Shown: one piece after another, positions 44,836-53,805 of the stretch
Numbering within the stretch: position 1 is the stretch's first letter
How the letters are laid out: each line of letters opens with the position of its first letter
Origin: an uncultured Alteromonadaceae bacterium
GTDB lineage: Bacteria > Pseudomonadota > Gammaproteobacteria > Enterobacterales > Alteromonadaceae
Reading direction: 5' to 3'
NCBI GenBank assembly: GCA_913056495.1
Contig: CAJXMO010000002.1
Location: 1-64,000 of the forward strand
Length of the DNA stretch: 64,000 bases
Notes under the pieces: generated by a model
What the model was told of the DNA's origin: nothing
The model's input: the letters and a program-made list of their open reading frames with translations, nothing else
Database searches by the model: none
Program-made: the position numbers and the translations under genes

Positions 44836-45822
44836 ATGGGCGTGAAACTGATTCGCCACTTTTTCATCTTATTGCTGTTGTTAGGGATTTCAGCTTGCAG
44901 TGACCCTCTTGATGCTAAGATAGAAAATCAAATTCAATTTTCGCAAATGCAAATTCAAAAGCTGGCTGAGCGATTAGATTCAGGTCAGGTTAGAAATGCT
45001 AACTTGCTCAAACAATATGCGGCGCATATCAAAAGTCAAAAGCCTAATATGCAGACGATAGCGGATGAGATGGCGCGGGATGCGACGTCCCGCGGGCCTT
45101 TATATACGAGTTTGTTAGACAGATTTGAAAGTGCTGCGCAGCAGCCTCAGCTATTTCAGTCAAAACAAGAGCGCTTGACGGAACTTGAAAATATTTATCA
45201 GGCTGCCAGTGCTGAATTGTTCAACGATGCGTTATCGGATCCGCTCAATGTACTTGCCGATTTAAGTGAGGGGGAGTTACCCAGAGTGAATGCAGTAAGT
45301 CGGGCGGCGAGTATACAGGCCAACCAAGCGGAAGACTTTGGTGCCGGCAGTCAGCTAGTCGGCAACCCCGCTTATGGCCAGTGGTCTACAGGCAGCAATG
45401 GTATGTCATTTTGGGAATGGTATGGCATGTATTCATTATTTAGTAACTTAGGTGGCTACAACCGGGTCTATTATGGTGATTGGGCCGGTCGTCGTGATTA
45501 TAGTTATTATCATGATTATGGTCGTTACCGGTATTCGTCTCCTAATCAGCTAAGAAAACAATATTCGGTTGAAGAAAAAGCCAAAAAAACGTTCACAGGT
45601 AAAAAGTTTACCAGCGCGTATGCTAAAAACCGAACGGGCGCGACCCGAGTTTCTTCTGCGAGTAGAACTGCACAAACGGCTACCAAACGTTTTCAAAGTA
45701 ATTATCAGAAAAAGTCGAGCTCGGCTTTTGGTTCAACAACCAAAAAATCCAGTAGTTTTGGTAGCTCCAGTTTTCGAAGTAGTTCAAACAGCTTTAGCCG
45801 CGGTGGTTTTGGCGGTAAATAA
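44836..45822 (+). CDS. Lipoprotein of the PspA/DUF350 cluster with Ser-rich tail
   Basis: A 328-residue lipoprotein: the signal peptide ends in GISAC (Cys21). Residues 25-150 are helical. Residues 175-235 are rich in Trp, Tyr and Gly (YGQWSTGSNGMSFWEWYGMY). The tail is a low-complexity, basic, Ser-rich segment ending SFSRGGFGGK. No family is certain. Proteins with this layout accompany DUF350 and aminopropyltransferase genes in envelope clusters, and the next gene starts 11 bases on. It may be an outer- or inner-membrane-attached partner of the double DUF350 protein. Confidence 0.75.
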   Translation: MGVKLIRHFFILLLLLGISACSDPLDAKIENQIQFSQMQIQKLAERLDSGQVRNANLLKQYAAHIKSQKPNMQTIADEMARDATSRGPLYTSLLDRFESAAQQPQLFQSKQERLTELENIYQAASAELFNDALSDPLNVLADLSEGELPRVNAVSRAASIQANQAEDFGAGSQLVGNPAYGQWSTGSNGMSFWEWYGMYSLFSNLGGYNRVYYGDWAGRRDYSYYHDYGRYRYSSPNQLRKQYSVEEKAKKTFTGKKFTSAYAKNRTGATRVSSASRTAQTATKRFQSNYQKKSSSAFGSTTKKSSSFGSSSFRSSSNSFSRGGFGGK

Positions 45823-45833
45823 CTTAATAATAG

Positions 45834-46748
45834 ATGGATGAAATGATGAATAGTTTAAATGTATTTAGCTATATAAAACCTGAATTAATTGCCCTGCTTG
45901 CAATTGATTTAGTAATCGCGATTATTTTGTTATCTGCGATGCGTTTAGTATCTGGCTTATGGGCTAAAGTGAATACCACCGAAGAACTGTCGCACAAAGA
46001 TAACTTTGCTTTTGGTATCAGTATGGCTGGCAGTATTATTGCGATGGGCATTGTCTTAACCGGCGCGATTACCGGTGAAGCGGCAAACAGCTATCTGGTT
46101 GAGGCTATCGGGGTTGCATCTTATGGTTTAGCTGGGCTGATTTTAATCAAAGTCGGGCGATACATTCACGATAAAGTTTCATTGAACAAAATTAATAAGG
46201 TTGAAGCCATTCGCGCTGAAAATGTAGCGGTCGCGATTGTGGATGCCGCAGCTGTGATTTCAACGGCCATTATTATTCGCGCTGTGCTGTTATGGGTTGA
46301 AGGTATTAATATTTATACGCTGGTTGCCGTATTAACCGGGTTTGCGGTATCTCAGACGGTATTAGTTGCGGTAACTCGAATTCGTGAAAAAAATTATGCA
46401 TCCAATAATCAGGATGCTTCATTTCAGGAAGCACTGCAGCATGGTCAGATTGCCGTTGCTATTCGCCATGCCGGGCATATGCTGGCAACAGCATTTGCGG
46501 TAAAAGCGGCCAGTTATTTTCTAATTTATGAACCCACCAGCATAGTAACTAATTTGGTCGGTTGGATTAGTATTTCATTGATTATGACGGTTTTGATTTT
46601 TATCCTGAATAAAATAGCCAGACATATCATTCTGATGGGTGTGGATACCACGGTCGAAGTTGACCAGCAAGATAATATCGGAGTCGCCGCTGCTGAATTT
46701 GCGATTGTGGTTTCAATTGCGCTGATTCTGACTGCATTAATGGCATAA
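45834..46748 (+). CDS. yjfL: Tandem DUF350 membrane protein
   Basis: A 304-residue integral membrane protein with two DUF350 units (about 15-150 and 155-300), each with three to four hydrophobic helices; E. coli YjfL has one. Signatures: MAGSIIAMGIVLTGAITGEAA and LIKVGRYIHDKV in the first, and AIRHAGHMLATAFAVKAASY in the second. The gene begins with several in-frame Met codons (45834, 45843, 45846); a GGATG lies 4-6 bases before the later ones. DUF350 proteins are known partners of PspA in envelope stress clusters; the molecular role is unknown. Confidence 0.85.
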   Translation: MDEMMNSLNVFSYIKPELIALLAIDLVIAIILLSAMRLVSGLWAKVNTTEELSHKDNFAFGISMAGSIIAMGIVLTGAITGEAANSYLVEAIGVASYGLAGLILIKVGRYIHDKVSLNKINKVEAIRAENVAVAIVDAAAVISTAIIIRAVLLWVEGINIYTLVAVLTGFAVSQTVLVAVTRIREKNYASNNQDASFQEALQHGQIAVAIRHAGHMLATAFAVKAASYFLIYEPTSIVTNLVGWISISLIMTVLIFILNKIARHIILMGVDTTVEVDQQDNIGVAAAEFAIVVSIALILTALMA

Positions 46749-46765
46749 GGGCACAGTACAGCTCA

Positions 46766-48484
46766 ATGCCCAGTCATGCGATTAATTCGCGTCTGATTCT
46801 GTTAGACGCGCTTATCATTTCTCTTATGGCCGTACTCGCCGGGTGCGGCCTGATTTACGAATACCTTTTATCCCATTATGCCGGCCGTGTTTTAGGCGCG
46901 GTTGAACATGCTATTTATACCACCATAGGTTTGATGATTGTATTTATGGGGCTGGGTTCGTTTACTGCTCGAAAAGTTAAAAATGCATATACCGGATTTG
47001 CCTGGCTTGAAAGCATCATAGCGCTTATTGGAGCCAGTGCGATTTTGATCATAGCCGCTATGGTTGCGCTTAGTTTTAGCTTGCCACAATTATTGGCCGA
47101 TACTTATGGTATTCCGGCCGATGCTTTGCCTCGTGGTGGGGTGATGCAAAACCTGTATCAATTTTCACGTTACAGTCCTTATGTTTTTGCGGCTGTACTT
47201 GGGTTGTTTATTGGTATGGAGATCCCCTTAATTGCCCGCGTGCGTGAGCATCTATATCAAAGACATTTAACGCATAATGCGGGGACTATTTATGGTGCCG
47301 ATTACATAGGTGCCGGGATAGGGGCGGCTATTTGGGTGCTCTGGATGATGACGCTGGATATCAATCAGGCGGCCATTTTAACGGCCAGTTTAAACTGGGT
47401 GGCCGGTTTGATTATATTGGTTGTATTCTGGCAACAGATTGGTTTTAAAAAGTGTCTGGCTGCATTTCACTTATTTTTATTAGGTGTCATTTTAATGTTA
47501 GCTAAATCCGGTGATCGCTGGATGCAGGAATTCACCGATATGTTATATCTGGATAAAGCCGTTTATCAGACCCAAACTCAGTTTCAGCAGGTGGTATTAA
47601 CTGAGCGTTACCTAGGCGCGGATATTCCGTCTGTGGTGAGTTTATTTTTAAATGGCCGCTTACAGTTTTCATCCAGCGACGAACAAATTTATCATGAAAT
47701 GCTAGTCCATCCGGCGATGGCTGCCTCAGCAAGACAAGACAATATACTGGTCATTGGTGGTGGCGACAGTTTAGCGGTTCGTGAAATTTTAAAATGGCAG
47801 CCTGAATCGGTGGAACTGATTGATTTAGATAAAGATGTCGTTGATTTATTTACTCATCCGCAGCAATATTTAAATCCAAGGCTTGCAGATAGAGTTACTC
47901 AAATTACCCAGTCTGCATTTTTAAATCCTAAAGTGATAGTTAAGATTGATGATGCGTTTAACGCAGTTGATAAACTGTTGGCTGAAGGCAAGTTTTATGA
48001 TGTCATTATTGTTGATTTGCCCGATCCAAATCATCCGGATTTAAACAAACTCTATACAAATTATTTTTATTTACGCCTGAATCAGTTATTAAGTGCTGAC
48101 GGTAGTTTAGTGATTCAGTCTACCTCTCCTTACCATGCACGCAAAGCCTTTATTTCAATCGGTAAAACCTTATCCGGAGCTGGCTTTAGTGCGGTTGAGC
48201 AGTACCATCAGAATGTACCCAGTTTTGGTGAGTGGGGATGGACGATTGCGGTTAAACAAGGCTTGTCTGCTCGTCACAGATTGCAACAAAGAACCGAGTT
48301 ACCAAGTGGTATGAATTGGATTACGCCACAAAATATTCAGGCCAGCTTTGAATTTCCGGCTCATTTTTACGATGATTATCAAGCGATAAAAGTGAATAAG
48401 CTAGGTTCTCAGGTGCTATTTGAGTATCACTTTAATGCCTGGCAAACCGAGCGGGGGCGCCTGACATCGGGTAAAGTTGAATAA
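46766..48484 (+). CDS. Membrane-bound aminopropyltransferase (spermidine-synthase-like)
   Basis: A 572-residue protein: eight or so transmembrane helices (about 10-240) followed by a soluble spermidine-synthase fold. The SAM-binding loop is ILVIGGGDSLAVREI (GGGDS in place of GGGDG), and DVIIVDLPDPNHPDLNKLYT carries the catalytic-region D-x-x-D-P. The N-terminal membrane domain is like those of bacterial fused SpeE proteins. In PspA/DUF350 clusters this enzyme is a recurrent partner; whether it makes a polyamine or modifies lipid or protein is not settled. It follows the DUF350 gene by 17 bases. Confidence 0.88.
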   Translation: MPSHAINSRLILLDALIISLMAVLAGCGLIYEYLLSHYAGRVLGAVEHAIYTTIGLMIVFMGLGSFTARKVKNAYTGFAWLESIIALIGASAILIIAAMVALSFSLPQLLADTYGIPADALPRGGVMQNLYQFSRYSPYVFAAVLGLFIGMEIPLIARVREHLYQRHLTHNAGTIYGADYIGAGIGAAIWVLWMMTLDINQAAILTASLNWVAGLIILVVFWQQIGFKKCLAAFHLFLLGVILMLAKSGDRWMQEFTDMLYLDKAVYQTQTQFQQVVLTERYLGADIPSVVSLFLNGRLQFSSSDEQIYHEMLVHPAMAASARQDNILVIGGGDSLAVREILKWQPESVELIDLDKDVVDLFTHPQQYLNPRLADRVTQITQSAFLNPKVIVKIDDAFNAVDKLLAEGKFYDVIIVDLPDPNHPDLNKLYTNYFYLRLNQLLSADGSLVIQSTSPYHARKAFISIGKTLSGAGFSAVEQYHQNVPSFGEWGWTIAVKQGLSARHRLQQRTELPSGMNWITPQNIQASFEFPAHFYDDYQAIKVNKLGSQVLFEYHFNAWQTERGRLTSGKVE

Positions 48485-48513
48485 TAGTTGAGTTAAAAAT
48501 AAACAATTAATGG

Positions 48514-48564
48514 TTGACATATTATGTCTATCGGCTAAAGTAAGTCTTGTAGACATAATATGTC
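48514..48564 (+). promoter_or_regulatory. Promoter with twin palindromic operators before yjfI
   Basis: -35 TTGACA (48514-48519), 16-base spacer, -10 TAAAGT (48536-48541). A 13-base palindrome GACATATTATGTC (48516-48528) overlaps the -35 box, and its reverse complement GACATAATATGTC (48552-48564) lies just after the expected start point, 36 bases centre to centre. Both are flanked by TA or TT, giving 15-16-base sites. The layout is that of a repressor operator pair. The regulator is unknown. Confidence 0.75.
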
Positions 48565-48597
48565 TTTGCAGAAAAGCAAAACTAGCAGAGGAAAACA

Positions 48598-49011
48598 ATG
48601 AATATTCATAAGATAGCACAATATCTGAATGATCTGGCTGATGAATCAGTTACCGGTCATAGCTTTGATTGCCAACCCATTGCAGGTGAAGTGGATGTGC
48701 TGCAAATTAGCATAGTAGGCCGTGAAGAACTGCCTATTTTTGTATCAGTTACGGATGATCAAATTTTATGTATCACCTATCTGTGGGGCGAGTCTGAAAT
48801 CGTTTCAGACAAGCGCGCTGAGATGATGGAAACCATGTTAGAGATGAATATGCCAATGCCATTGTCATCTTTTGCCAAAATTGATGATAAATATGCTGTA
48901 TTTGGCGCATTAGCCATTTCTTCAAGCCTTGCTGAAATCGAGCATGAATTAGCAGTATTAAGTGATAATGCAATTGATGTTATTGATGACTTCAGTGAGT
49001 ATTTAGTTTAA
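48598..49011 (+). CDS. yjfI: DUF2170 family protein
   Basis: A 137-residue acidic cytosolic protein of the DUF2170 family (E. coli YjfI). The sequence shows the family layout: an N-terminal helix (IAQYLNDLADESVTGHSFDC), a sheet domain (VDVLQISIVGREELPIFVSV), and the end LAVLSDNAIDVIDDFSEYL. A GAGGAAAAC ribosome site precedes the ATG. It lies 19 bases before the PspA gene, as in E. coli, and is thought to work with PspA in membrane stress; its biochemical role is unknown. Confidence 0.9.
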   Translation: MNIHKIAQYLNDLADESVTGHSFDCQPIAGEVDVLQISIVGREELPIFVSVTDDQILCITYLWGESEIVSDKRAEMMETMLEMNMPMPLSSFAKIDDKYAVFGALAISSSLAEIEHELAVLSDNAIDVIDDFSEYLV

Positions 49012-49030
49012 CTAGCGGAGAGTTTTAACC

Positions 49031-49720
49031 ATGAGTATTTTTAAGAAAATTATGACAGCGATTCGCGGTGGTGTAACCGAAGCTGGTGAAGCTATCGTTG
49101 ATGCTAACTCAACTCGAATTTTTGAACAGGAGATTCGTGATGCTGAAAACCATTTAACTAAAGCGAAACGAGATTTAACCGATGTGATGGCTAAACAAAT
49201 GCAGGCATCACGTGAGGTTGAACGTATTCAGCGCGAAATCGCAACAAATGAAGGGTATGCTTCTCAGGCGCTTGAAAAAGGTGATGAAGCTCTGGCACTT
49301 GAGGTGGCGGAAAAAGTGGCAAGTTTAGAAACAGAGTTAAGTGCTCAGCAAGCTGCACTCGAAAACTTTACGGCCAGCGTTGCTCGTTTAAAAGAGTTAA
49401 TCAAAAAATCTGAGCGTCAGGTTGCTGATTATAAACGTCAGTTAAGTGTCGTAAAAACGACCGATAGCGTTCATAAGGCAACTGCTGCGATTACCGATAA
49501 CTTTGTTTCGGGTAACAGCAAATTATTAAATGCAAAAGAGTCACTGGAACGGATTAAAGCTAAACAACAAAACTTTGATGACAGATTGAAAGCATCCGAG
49601 CAGCTTGAAGCTGAATCAGGGGATGCTTCGCTGGAAGCTAAACTGAAAGCGGCTGGTATAGGCGATCAGGCCTCTTCGGCTAATTCAGTATTAGATCGTA
49701 TCAAAGCAAAACAAAAATAA
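49031..49720 (+). CDS. yjfJ: PspA/IM30 family membrane-remodelling protein
   Basis: A 229-residue coiled-coil protein of the PspA/IM30/ESCRT-III superfamily. The N-terminal amphipathic helix (MSIFKKIMTAIRGGVTEAGE), long heptad-rich helices (about 28-150) and DRLKASEQLEAES are typical. The family binds stressed membranes as oligomers. Compared with classical PspA of the phage-shock system this is the shorter YjfJ type. It follows DUF2170 by 19 bases. A small hairpin lies after it and may lower expression of the downstream genes. Confidence 0.92.
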   Translation: MSIFKKIMTAIRGGVTEAGEAIVDANSTRIFEQEIRDAENHLTKAKRDLTDVMAKQMQASREVERIQREIATNEGYASQALEKGDEALALEVAEKVASLETELSAQQAALENFTASVARLKELIKKSERQVADYKRQLSVVKTTDSVHKATAAITDNFVSGNSKLLNAKESLERIKAKQQNFDDRLKASEQLEAESGDASLEAKLKAAGIGDQASSANSVLDRIKAKQK

Positions 49721-49733
49721 ACTTAAATGATTG

Positions 49734-49749
49734 GGCGACTCAGGTCGCC
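49734..49749 (+). terminator. Weak terminator or attenuator between yjfJ and yjfK
   Basis: GGCGAC-TCAG-GTCGCC, a 6-bp perfect stem, 13 bases after the stop codon, followed by TTATCATTAC. The T content is modest, so partial termination is likely. A TATACT at about 49799 could be a -10 for a second promoter; no good -35 was found. Confidence 0.5.
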
Positions 49750-49840
49750 TTATCATTACTTATCATAACGATAAGCTCGCATCTTTAATCACTTCTAGTA
49801 TACTAAGTTACTATAGTTAGTGCGTTTTATAGGCATCTTA

Positions 49841-50500
49841 ATGGGTTTTTTCAGTCGTTGGTTTTCAAATAAAGACAAACACAGCGAAGTTAGGCAAGTT
49901 TCTCATCCTAAAGCGCTGAAAGTCGCTGATGTAATCAGCTTTTCCGATTCTTTTGCATTGCCCGAATTGTTGCGTAAACAAAGTTTTCGAGTAGAAAAAA
50001 TAAATACTTACCAGTTTGAGCATTTGGGGTATACCGAGTTTGTATTACTCGGACCAAGCAGTAAACAAGTTTATTTGGCTGTGATGCGAGACGATGAAGA
50101 ATGGCTAAATGTATCAATTAAAATTGATCATGACGAAGTGTCTGCGTTATTCGATCTTGAGCAGTTCTCAGATATTTTTGATGAAGATACCAATACCGAA
50201 TTGGCACTCAAAAATGAACAAAATGATTTTGCCAACTGGGTTTCTCCTGTTTACTTTCAGCGTAAATTTGCTGAGCGCGGTTATTTTTATCACAAAGATT
50301 TTCGTCCAAACCGGCCTCCTCTGGAGGAAGGCGATGACAGTGAAGCTTTAGATTATTTTTGTCTAACCAGCAGTGATGAGTCTTTTTCTGTTGAAGTTGA
50401 AGTTTGGCAAGACGGGGATACAGACGTATTATTAACCCTGCATTTACCCATTTCTGAGATAGTTGAGATTTTTCCGGGAGACTCGAGTGACAACCCCTAA
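49841..50500 (+). CDS. yjfK: DUF2491 family protein
   Basis: A 219-residue cytosolic protein of the DUF2491 family (E. coli YjfK). The start is taken at the ATG at 49841 with AGG 7 bases before it; a GTG at 49820 is the alternative. Seen: MGFFSRWFSNKDKHSE, then ALPELLRKQSFRVEKINTYQ and the acidic end LPISEIVEIFPGDS. Family members act next to PspA and DUF2170 with unknown chemistry. It overlaps the next gene by 14 bases, so translation is coupled. Confidence 0.87.
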   Translation: MGFFSRWFSNKDKHSEVRQVSHPKALKVADVISFSDSFALPELLRKQSFRVEKINTYQFEHLGYTEFVLLGPSSKQVYLAVMRDDEEWLNVSIKIDHDEVSALFDLEQFSDIFDEDTNTELALKNEQNDFANWVSPVYFQRKFAERGYFYHKDFRPNRPPLEEGDDSEALDYFCLTSSDESFSVEVEVWQDGDTDVLLTLHLPISEIVEIFPGDSSDNP

Positions 50501-50819
50501 AAGTGATAAACAAAAATGGGCGAGTAGTAATAAAGCGATTAAAGCTGTACAGGTCGCTTTTGATATGGATGAAAAATTGCAATATGTCATCCGCAAAGAG
50601 GCATTGGATGCAGGACTTGGCCCATCTGAGCAAATTCGTCGTATTCTGGAACTCCCGGTCACCAGAAGACCAAAACGTCCCAGGTTAACCGTTTCTTTGT
50701 CGGCTGATGATTATCAGCTTTTATCAGAACGTTATGGTATTTCGCCTGAAGAGCAGCTAGAAATTAAAAAGCGTGTCATGCAGGAATTAACCAATCACGC
50801 CACTCAGGTACTGGAATAA
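50487..50819 (+). CDS. Small protein with two ribbon-helix-helix-like segments
   Basis: A 110-residue basic protein. The start is the GTG at 50487: GGGAG lies 7 bases upstream and the gene overlaps the end of yjfK. Two segments each look like a strand followed by two helices: VQVAFDMDEKLQYVIRKEAL with SEQIRRIL (about 23-60), and RLTVSLSADDYQLLSERYGI with EEQLEIKKRVMQEL (about 65-105). This is the layout of the ribbon-helix-helix DNA-binding fold. It might bind the palindromic operators upstream of yjfI, but that is a guess. Stop and start with ybaK are immediately adjacent. Confidence 0.75.
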   Translation: MTTPKSDKQKWASSNKAIKAVQVAFDMDEKLQYVIRKEALDAGLGPSEQIRRILELPVTRRPKRPRLTVSLSADDYQLLSERYGISPEEQLEIKKRVMQELTNHATQVLE

Positions 50820-51287
50820 ATGACACCTGCCGTTAAACTGGCTGAAAAGCAAAAAATTCACTTTAATTTGCACCAATATCATCACGATCCATCTTCTCCT
50901 TCATATGGGCTGGAAGCAGCTGAAAAGCTAGGGGTTGATGCTCACAAGGTTTTTAAAACTTTGTTGGCTCAGTTAGATTCAAAAGGACTCGTGGTTGCTG
51001 TAATACCGGTTAGCTGCCAGCTTAATTTAAAAAATTTAGCTAAAGCAGCTGGCGCTAAAAAAGCGACAATGGCACTGCCGGCCGATGTGGAGCGCTCTAC
51101 GGGTTATTTATTGGGTGGGGTAAGCCCATTAGGGCAGAAAAAACGGTTGAAAACCTATATTTGTGAATCTGCGCAAGTACTTGATATGATGTGTATCAGC
51201 GGTGGAAAAAGAGGGCTGGAAATTGAATTAAGCCCTCAAGATTTGCAGCAGTTAACACAGGCTCATTTTGCCTCTTTAACCGATTAG
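50820..51287 (+). CDS. ybaK: Cys-tRNA(Pro) deacylase YbaK
   Basis: A 155-residue YbaK/EbsC protein that hydrolyses mischarged Cys-tRNA(Pro), a trans-editing activity. Motifs: LHQYHHDPSSPSYGLEAAEK, DAHKVFKTLLAQL with the conserved Lys, and YLLGGVSPLGQKKRLKTYI with the GxxSPxG loop. Full length for the family. The ATG follows the previous stop codon directly, so it is the last gene of the cluster, and its end overlaps the end of the next (minus-strand) gene by 4 bases. It probably joins the operon by chance rather than function. Confidence 0.93.
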   Translation: MTPAVKLAEKQKIHFNLHQYHHDPSSPSYGLEAAEKLGVDAHKVFKTLLAQLDSKGLVVAVIPVSCQLNLKNLAKAAGAKKATMALPADVERSTGYLLGGVSPLGQKKRLKTYICESAQVLDMMCISGGKRGLEIELSPQDLQQLTQAHFASLTD

Positions 51288-51784
51288 AACTTCACCTCAG
51301 GAAAGGTTTTTTTAAACCAGTCATTTAGCATATGAAACTCATATTTGAACTGCTCTTCAGATGGCTTGGTTAAATAATGAGTCGACATTGACATATTTTT
51401 TAGTTCTTCTTCACCTGAAATCAACTCTTTACCCGATTTATCCAGTAGCAGGTAGTTGAATTTTATTCTCGGAATATAATGCGGTTTAATGATTCGAATT
51501 TCGTCAAAATTAAACCGGGTTTCTCCCGCTAAATCCAGATCTGTCACTGTCATTTTCAGAGTTTGTCCCTCAGGCAATTTGGCTGCTCTGTGAATCAAGA
51601 ATTTCTCAAACATAGTAAAAACATGCTTTTGAAATCCGGAGCGGGTATATGCGAAGCCTTCTCTGATATCTGTATATTCATCAGGTTCCTGCCAGATCAC
51701 TTTTACTTCGGCTGCTGTGGCTGGCAATGATGTCAGTATTAAAGCTGACAATACTAAAAATTGAGTTCTAATCGTCTTAAACAT
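51284..51784 (-). CDS. DUF3016 family exported protein
   Basis: A 166-residue protein with a signal peptide (cleavage near ATAAE, residue 24) and the DUF3016 fold: VKVIWQEPDEYTDIREGFAY at the N terminus, then LKMTVTDLDLAGETRFNF and the end KNMSMSTHYLTKPSEEQFKY. The family is periplasmic and restricted to marine gammaproteobacteria and relatives; its function is unknown. It stands alone, convergent with ybaK. Confidence 0.85.
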   Translation of the reverse strand: MFKTIRTQFLVLSALILTSLPATAAEVKVIWQEPDEYTDIREGFAYTRSGFQKHVFTMFEKFLIHRAAKLPEGQTLKMTVTDLDLAGETRFNFDEIRIIKPHYIPRIKFNYLLLDKSGKELISGEEELKNMSMSTHYLTKPSEEQFKYEFHMLNDWFKKTFPEVKF

Positions 51785-51909
51785 AGCTACCTCGTTGCAC
51801 TTGTTTATTATCTGTAAGGTTTAATCTAGGCTTTTTAGTTGATAAACACAAACTTGGGTTACAAATGAAAACAGATTGTCTGTTTGTTTTATAGACAAGT
51901 AAAGCAGAC

Positions 51910-52296
51910 TCAGAGTTCAGTACTGTTGCCTTTTGTCGGCTTTTTACCAACAAAGGCACTGGGAATGACTTCGACCCCAACCATTCGGCCTAACTTTACA
52001 ATAATCGGAATCGTAATAGGTGCAAAAGGTAAGATAGCAAATACGCCTAAACCTATGCCTCTTAAGACATCAAAAAACTGAGCATGCGCAATGGCGAGTT
52101 CTTCTTTGCTAGCTTGTCCCCGAGTATGTCGCTTATAGATATGCAGCATTTCGCGGGTTTCAACTTTTTCCTGATGTAAGGCTATCTTTAGTGAGAGCAT
52201 AACTCGTCTGAGCCTTAATTTTTGGGCTTTTCGGTTGATTCGTACCACACGAACAGGCGCTCGGTGCAAATATTTATATGCTTTCAAAGTGGGCAC
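51910..52296 (-). CDS. LETM1-like domain protein
   Basis: A 128-residue basic protein. The stretch LRGIGLGVFAILPFAPITIP with VKLGRMVGVEVIPSAF is the core motif of the LETM1 ribosome-binding-like domain, with one hydrophobic helix. The N-terminal half is rich in Arg and Lys (INRKAQKLRLRRVML). Bacterial LETM1-like proteins have no settled role; ion homeostasis and ribosome association are proposed for mitochondrial relatives. It stands alone and seems to be transcribed by itself. Confidence 0.72.
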   Translation of the reverse strand: MPTLKAYKYLHRAPVRVVRINRKAQKLRLRRVMLSLKIALHQEKVETREMLHIYKRHTRGQASKEELAIAHAQFFDVLRGIGLGVFAILPFAPITIPIIVKLGRMVGVEVIPSAFVGKKPTKGNSTEL

Positions 52297-52345
52297 CTGA
52301 TAAATAACTGAGTTAATAATTATTATACTATGAGTTTAGAAAGGT

Positions 52346-52373
52346 ATGCACTTAAACTCGTGTTTAAGTGCAT
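52346..52373. terminator. Perfect stem-loop after the RND operon
   Basis: ATGCACTTAAAC-TCGT-GTTTAAGTGCAT, a 12-bp perfect stem, 14 bases beyond the stop codon of the minus-strand outer-membrane gene. Only weak U-runs flank it, so it may serve mRNA-end protection as well as termination. Confidence 0.5.
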
Positions 52374-52386
52374 ATTAGTGAAATGT

Positions 52387-53805
52387 TTAATCGTTGAAAG
52401 CAAAAGCCAGTTGATGTTCAACCTGGTTGTACTGGCCCCCTAAAGTTTTGAACAAGCTGATCTGATTTTTTAGATAAGCCAGTTCCAGCTCAGCCAGATT
52501 TTGCTGCTGAGTAAATAAGGACTGTCTGAACTGTTCATAATTGGCCGGATCTTCAAGACCTTGTTGTAAACGAAGTTCGCTCAGTTGGACTTGTTCCTGA
52601 TAGTTTGCCACAACCTGCTGCTGCAATTTAACCTGCTCGTTTAACGCTTTTTGCGTAATTAAGCGATTATTTAGCTCAGTGAATGCTGTTTCCACTCTAT
52701 CCTGATATTGAGTGATTTCAGCTTGCTGTTGCAATTCAGCAATCGTTTCCTGTGCATCTAACCGGCCTTTATTAAACAGTGGCAGGTTTAACTGAGGCGC
52801 AAAACTCCAGGTTTTTGAATCTGACTTAAATAAATCAGATAGATCCTGACTCGCAAAACCTACATTTGAGGTTAGGCTAATGCTTGGAAAAAATGCAGCT
52901 CTGGCAACACCTAAGTTTGCATTTGCGGCTTTTATCTTCTGCTCAGCTTCGGCAATATCAGGGCGCGCCAGCAAAATAGATGCAGGCAGGTCAGCCGGTA
53001 AGTTATCCAACTGGGTAATTGAAAAACTTGGGGCTAATTGACTGATGTTCTGTGCAGCTTTATAACCAACCAATTGTTTTAACTCATTCAGGTTAGTTTC
53101 ATTGGTTTGTTTTAACTGGCTTAATACAATCGCTGACAATTGCTGATTAGATTGAGCCTGACGGTAATCGACATTATCGATTATGCCTTGCTCAAATTGC
53201 TTCTGGGCAATAACAAATTTTTGTTTTGCACTTGCCACTACTTTGGCCTGTAAATCGGCTTTGTATAAACCAGCCTGATACTCAAAGTAAAGGTTGGCCA
53301 CTTGTGAAGCCAGGCTTTGTTCAAGCGTTTGCTGAGCAAACTGACCGGCTTTAAATTGAGCAAGCGCATTTTGTTTGAGATTACCTATACGATCAAAAAA
53401 GTCCAGCTCGTAAGCGGTAAAGCCAACACCCACTGAATAACTGCCACTGTATTTAGGCATAAACTGAGCCGTTGAAGATGATTGTGAGTTCAACTGGCGC
53501 TGCCCGCTGGCAGATAAATTGACATCCGGCCATTGTTGACTGGCTTCAATTTGGTAATTAGCCTGCAACTGCTTTAACTGCAAATCATTAATGGATAGTG
53601 ATTTGTTATTTTTTAGCGCCAGGGCGATCAGCTGTTTTAATTGCTCGTCTTGATAAAAAGACTGCCAATTAAGCGGTACACTCGGCGCCGCTTCTGATGG
53701 CTGAGTTAACACTGTTAACTCAGGTTGCTGATAGTCGGGTGCCAATGAGCAAGCCGCTAAAACGGCTGTGCTCAAAGCTAAAGTTAAGGTTTGGATTGAT
53801 TTCAT
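52387..53805 (-). CDS. Outer-membrane efflux lipoprotein (OprM/NodT family)
   Basis: A 472-residue outer-membrane channel of the TolC superfamily, lipoprotein branch: the signal ends LAAC (Cys19). Two outer-membrane-factor repeats are present with long helices ([38 protein letters not shown] in the first half) and [19 protein letters not shown] in the second. It closes the tripartite pump together with the two genes upstream; its ATG overlaps the stop codon of the permease by 4 bases. Confidence 0.92.
   Translation of the reverse strand: MKSIQTLTLALSTAVLAACSLAPDYQQPELTVLTQPSEAAPSVPLNWQSFYQDEQLKQLIALALKNNKSLSINDLQLKQLQANYQIEASQQWPDVNLSASGQRQLNSQSSSTAQFMPKYSGSYSVGVGFTAYELDFFDRIGNLKQNALAQFKAGQFAQQTLEQSLASQVANLYFEYQAGLYKADLQAKVVASAKQKFVIAQKQFEQGIIDNVDYRQAQSNQQLSAIVLSQLKQTNETNLNELKQLVGYKAAQNISQLAPSFSITQLDNLPADLPASILLARPDIAEAEQKIKAANANLGVARAAFFPSISLTSNVGFASQDLSDLFKSDSKTWSFAPQLNLPLFNKGRLDAQETIAELQQQAEITQYQDRVETAFTELNNRLITQKALNEQVKLQQQVVANYQEQVQLSELRLQQGLEDPANYEQFRQSLFTQQQNLAELELAYLKNQISLFKTLGGQYNQVEHQLAFAFND

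Noticed and set aside
50208..50633. Minus-strand frame of 141 codons
   Set aside because: It is antisense to yjfK and the RHH-like gene, both of which have good ribosome sites and family or structural support.
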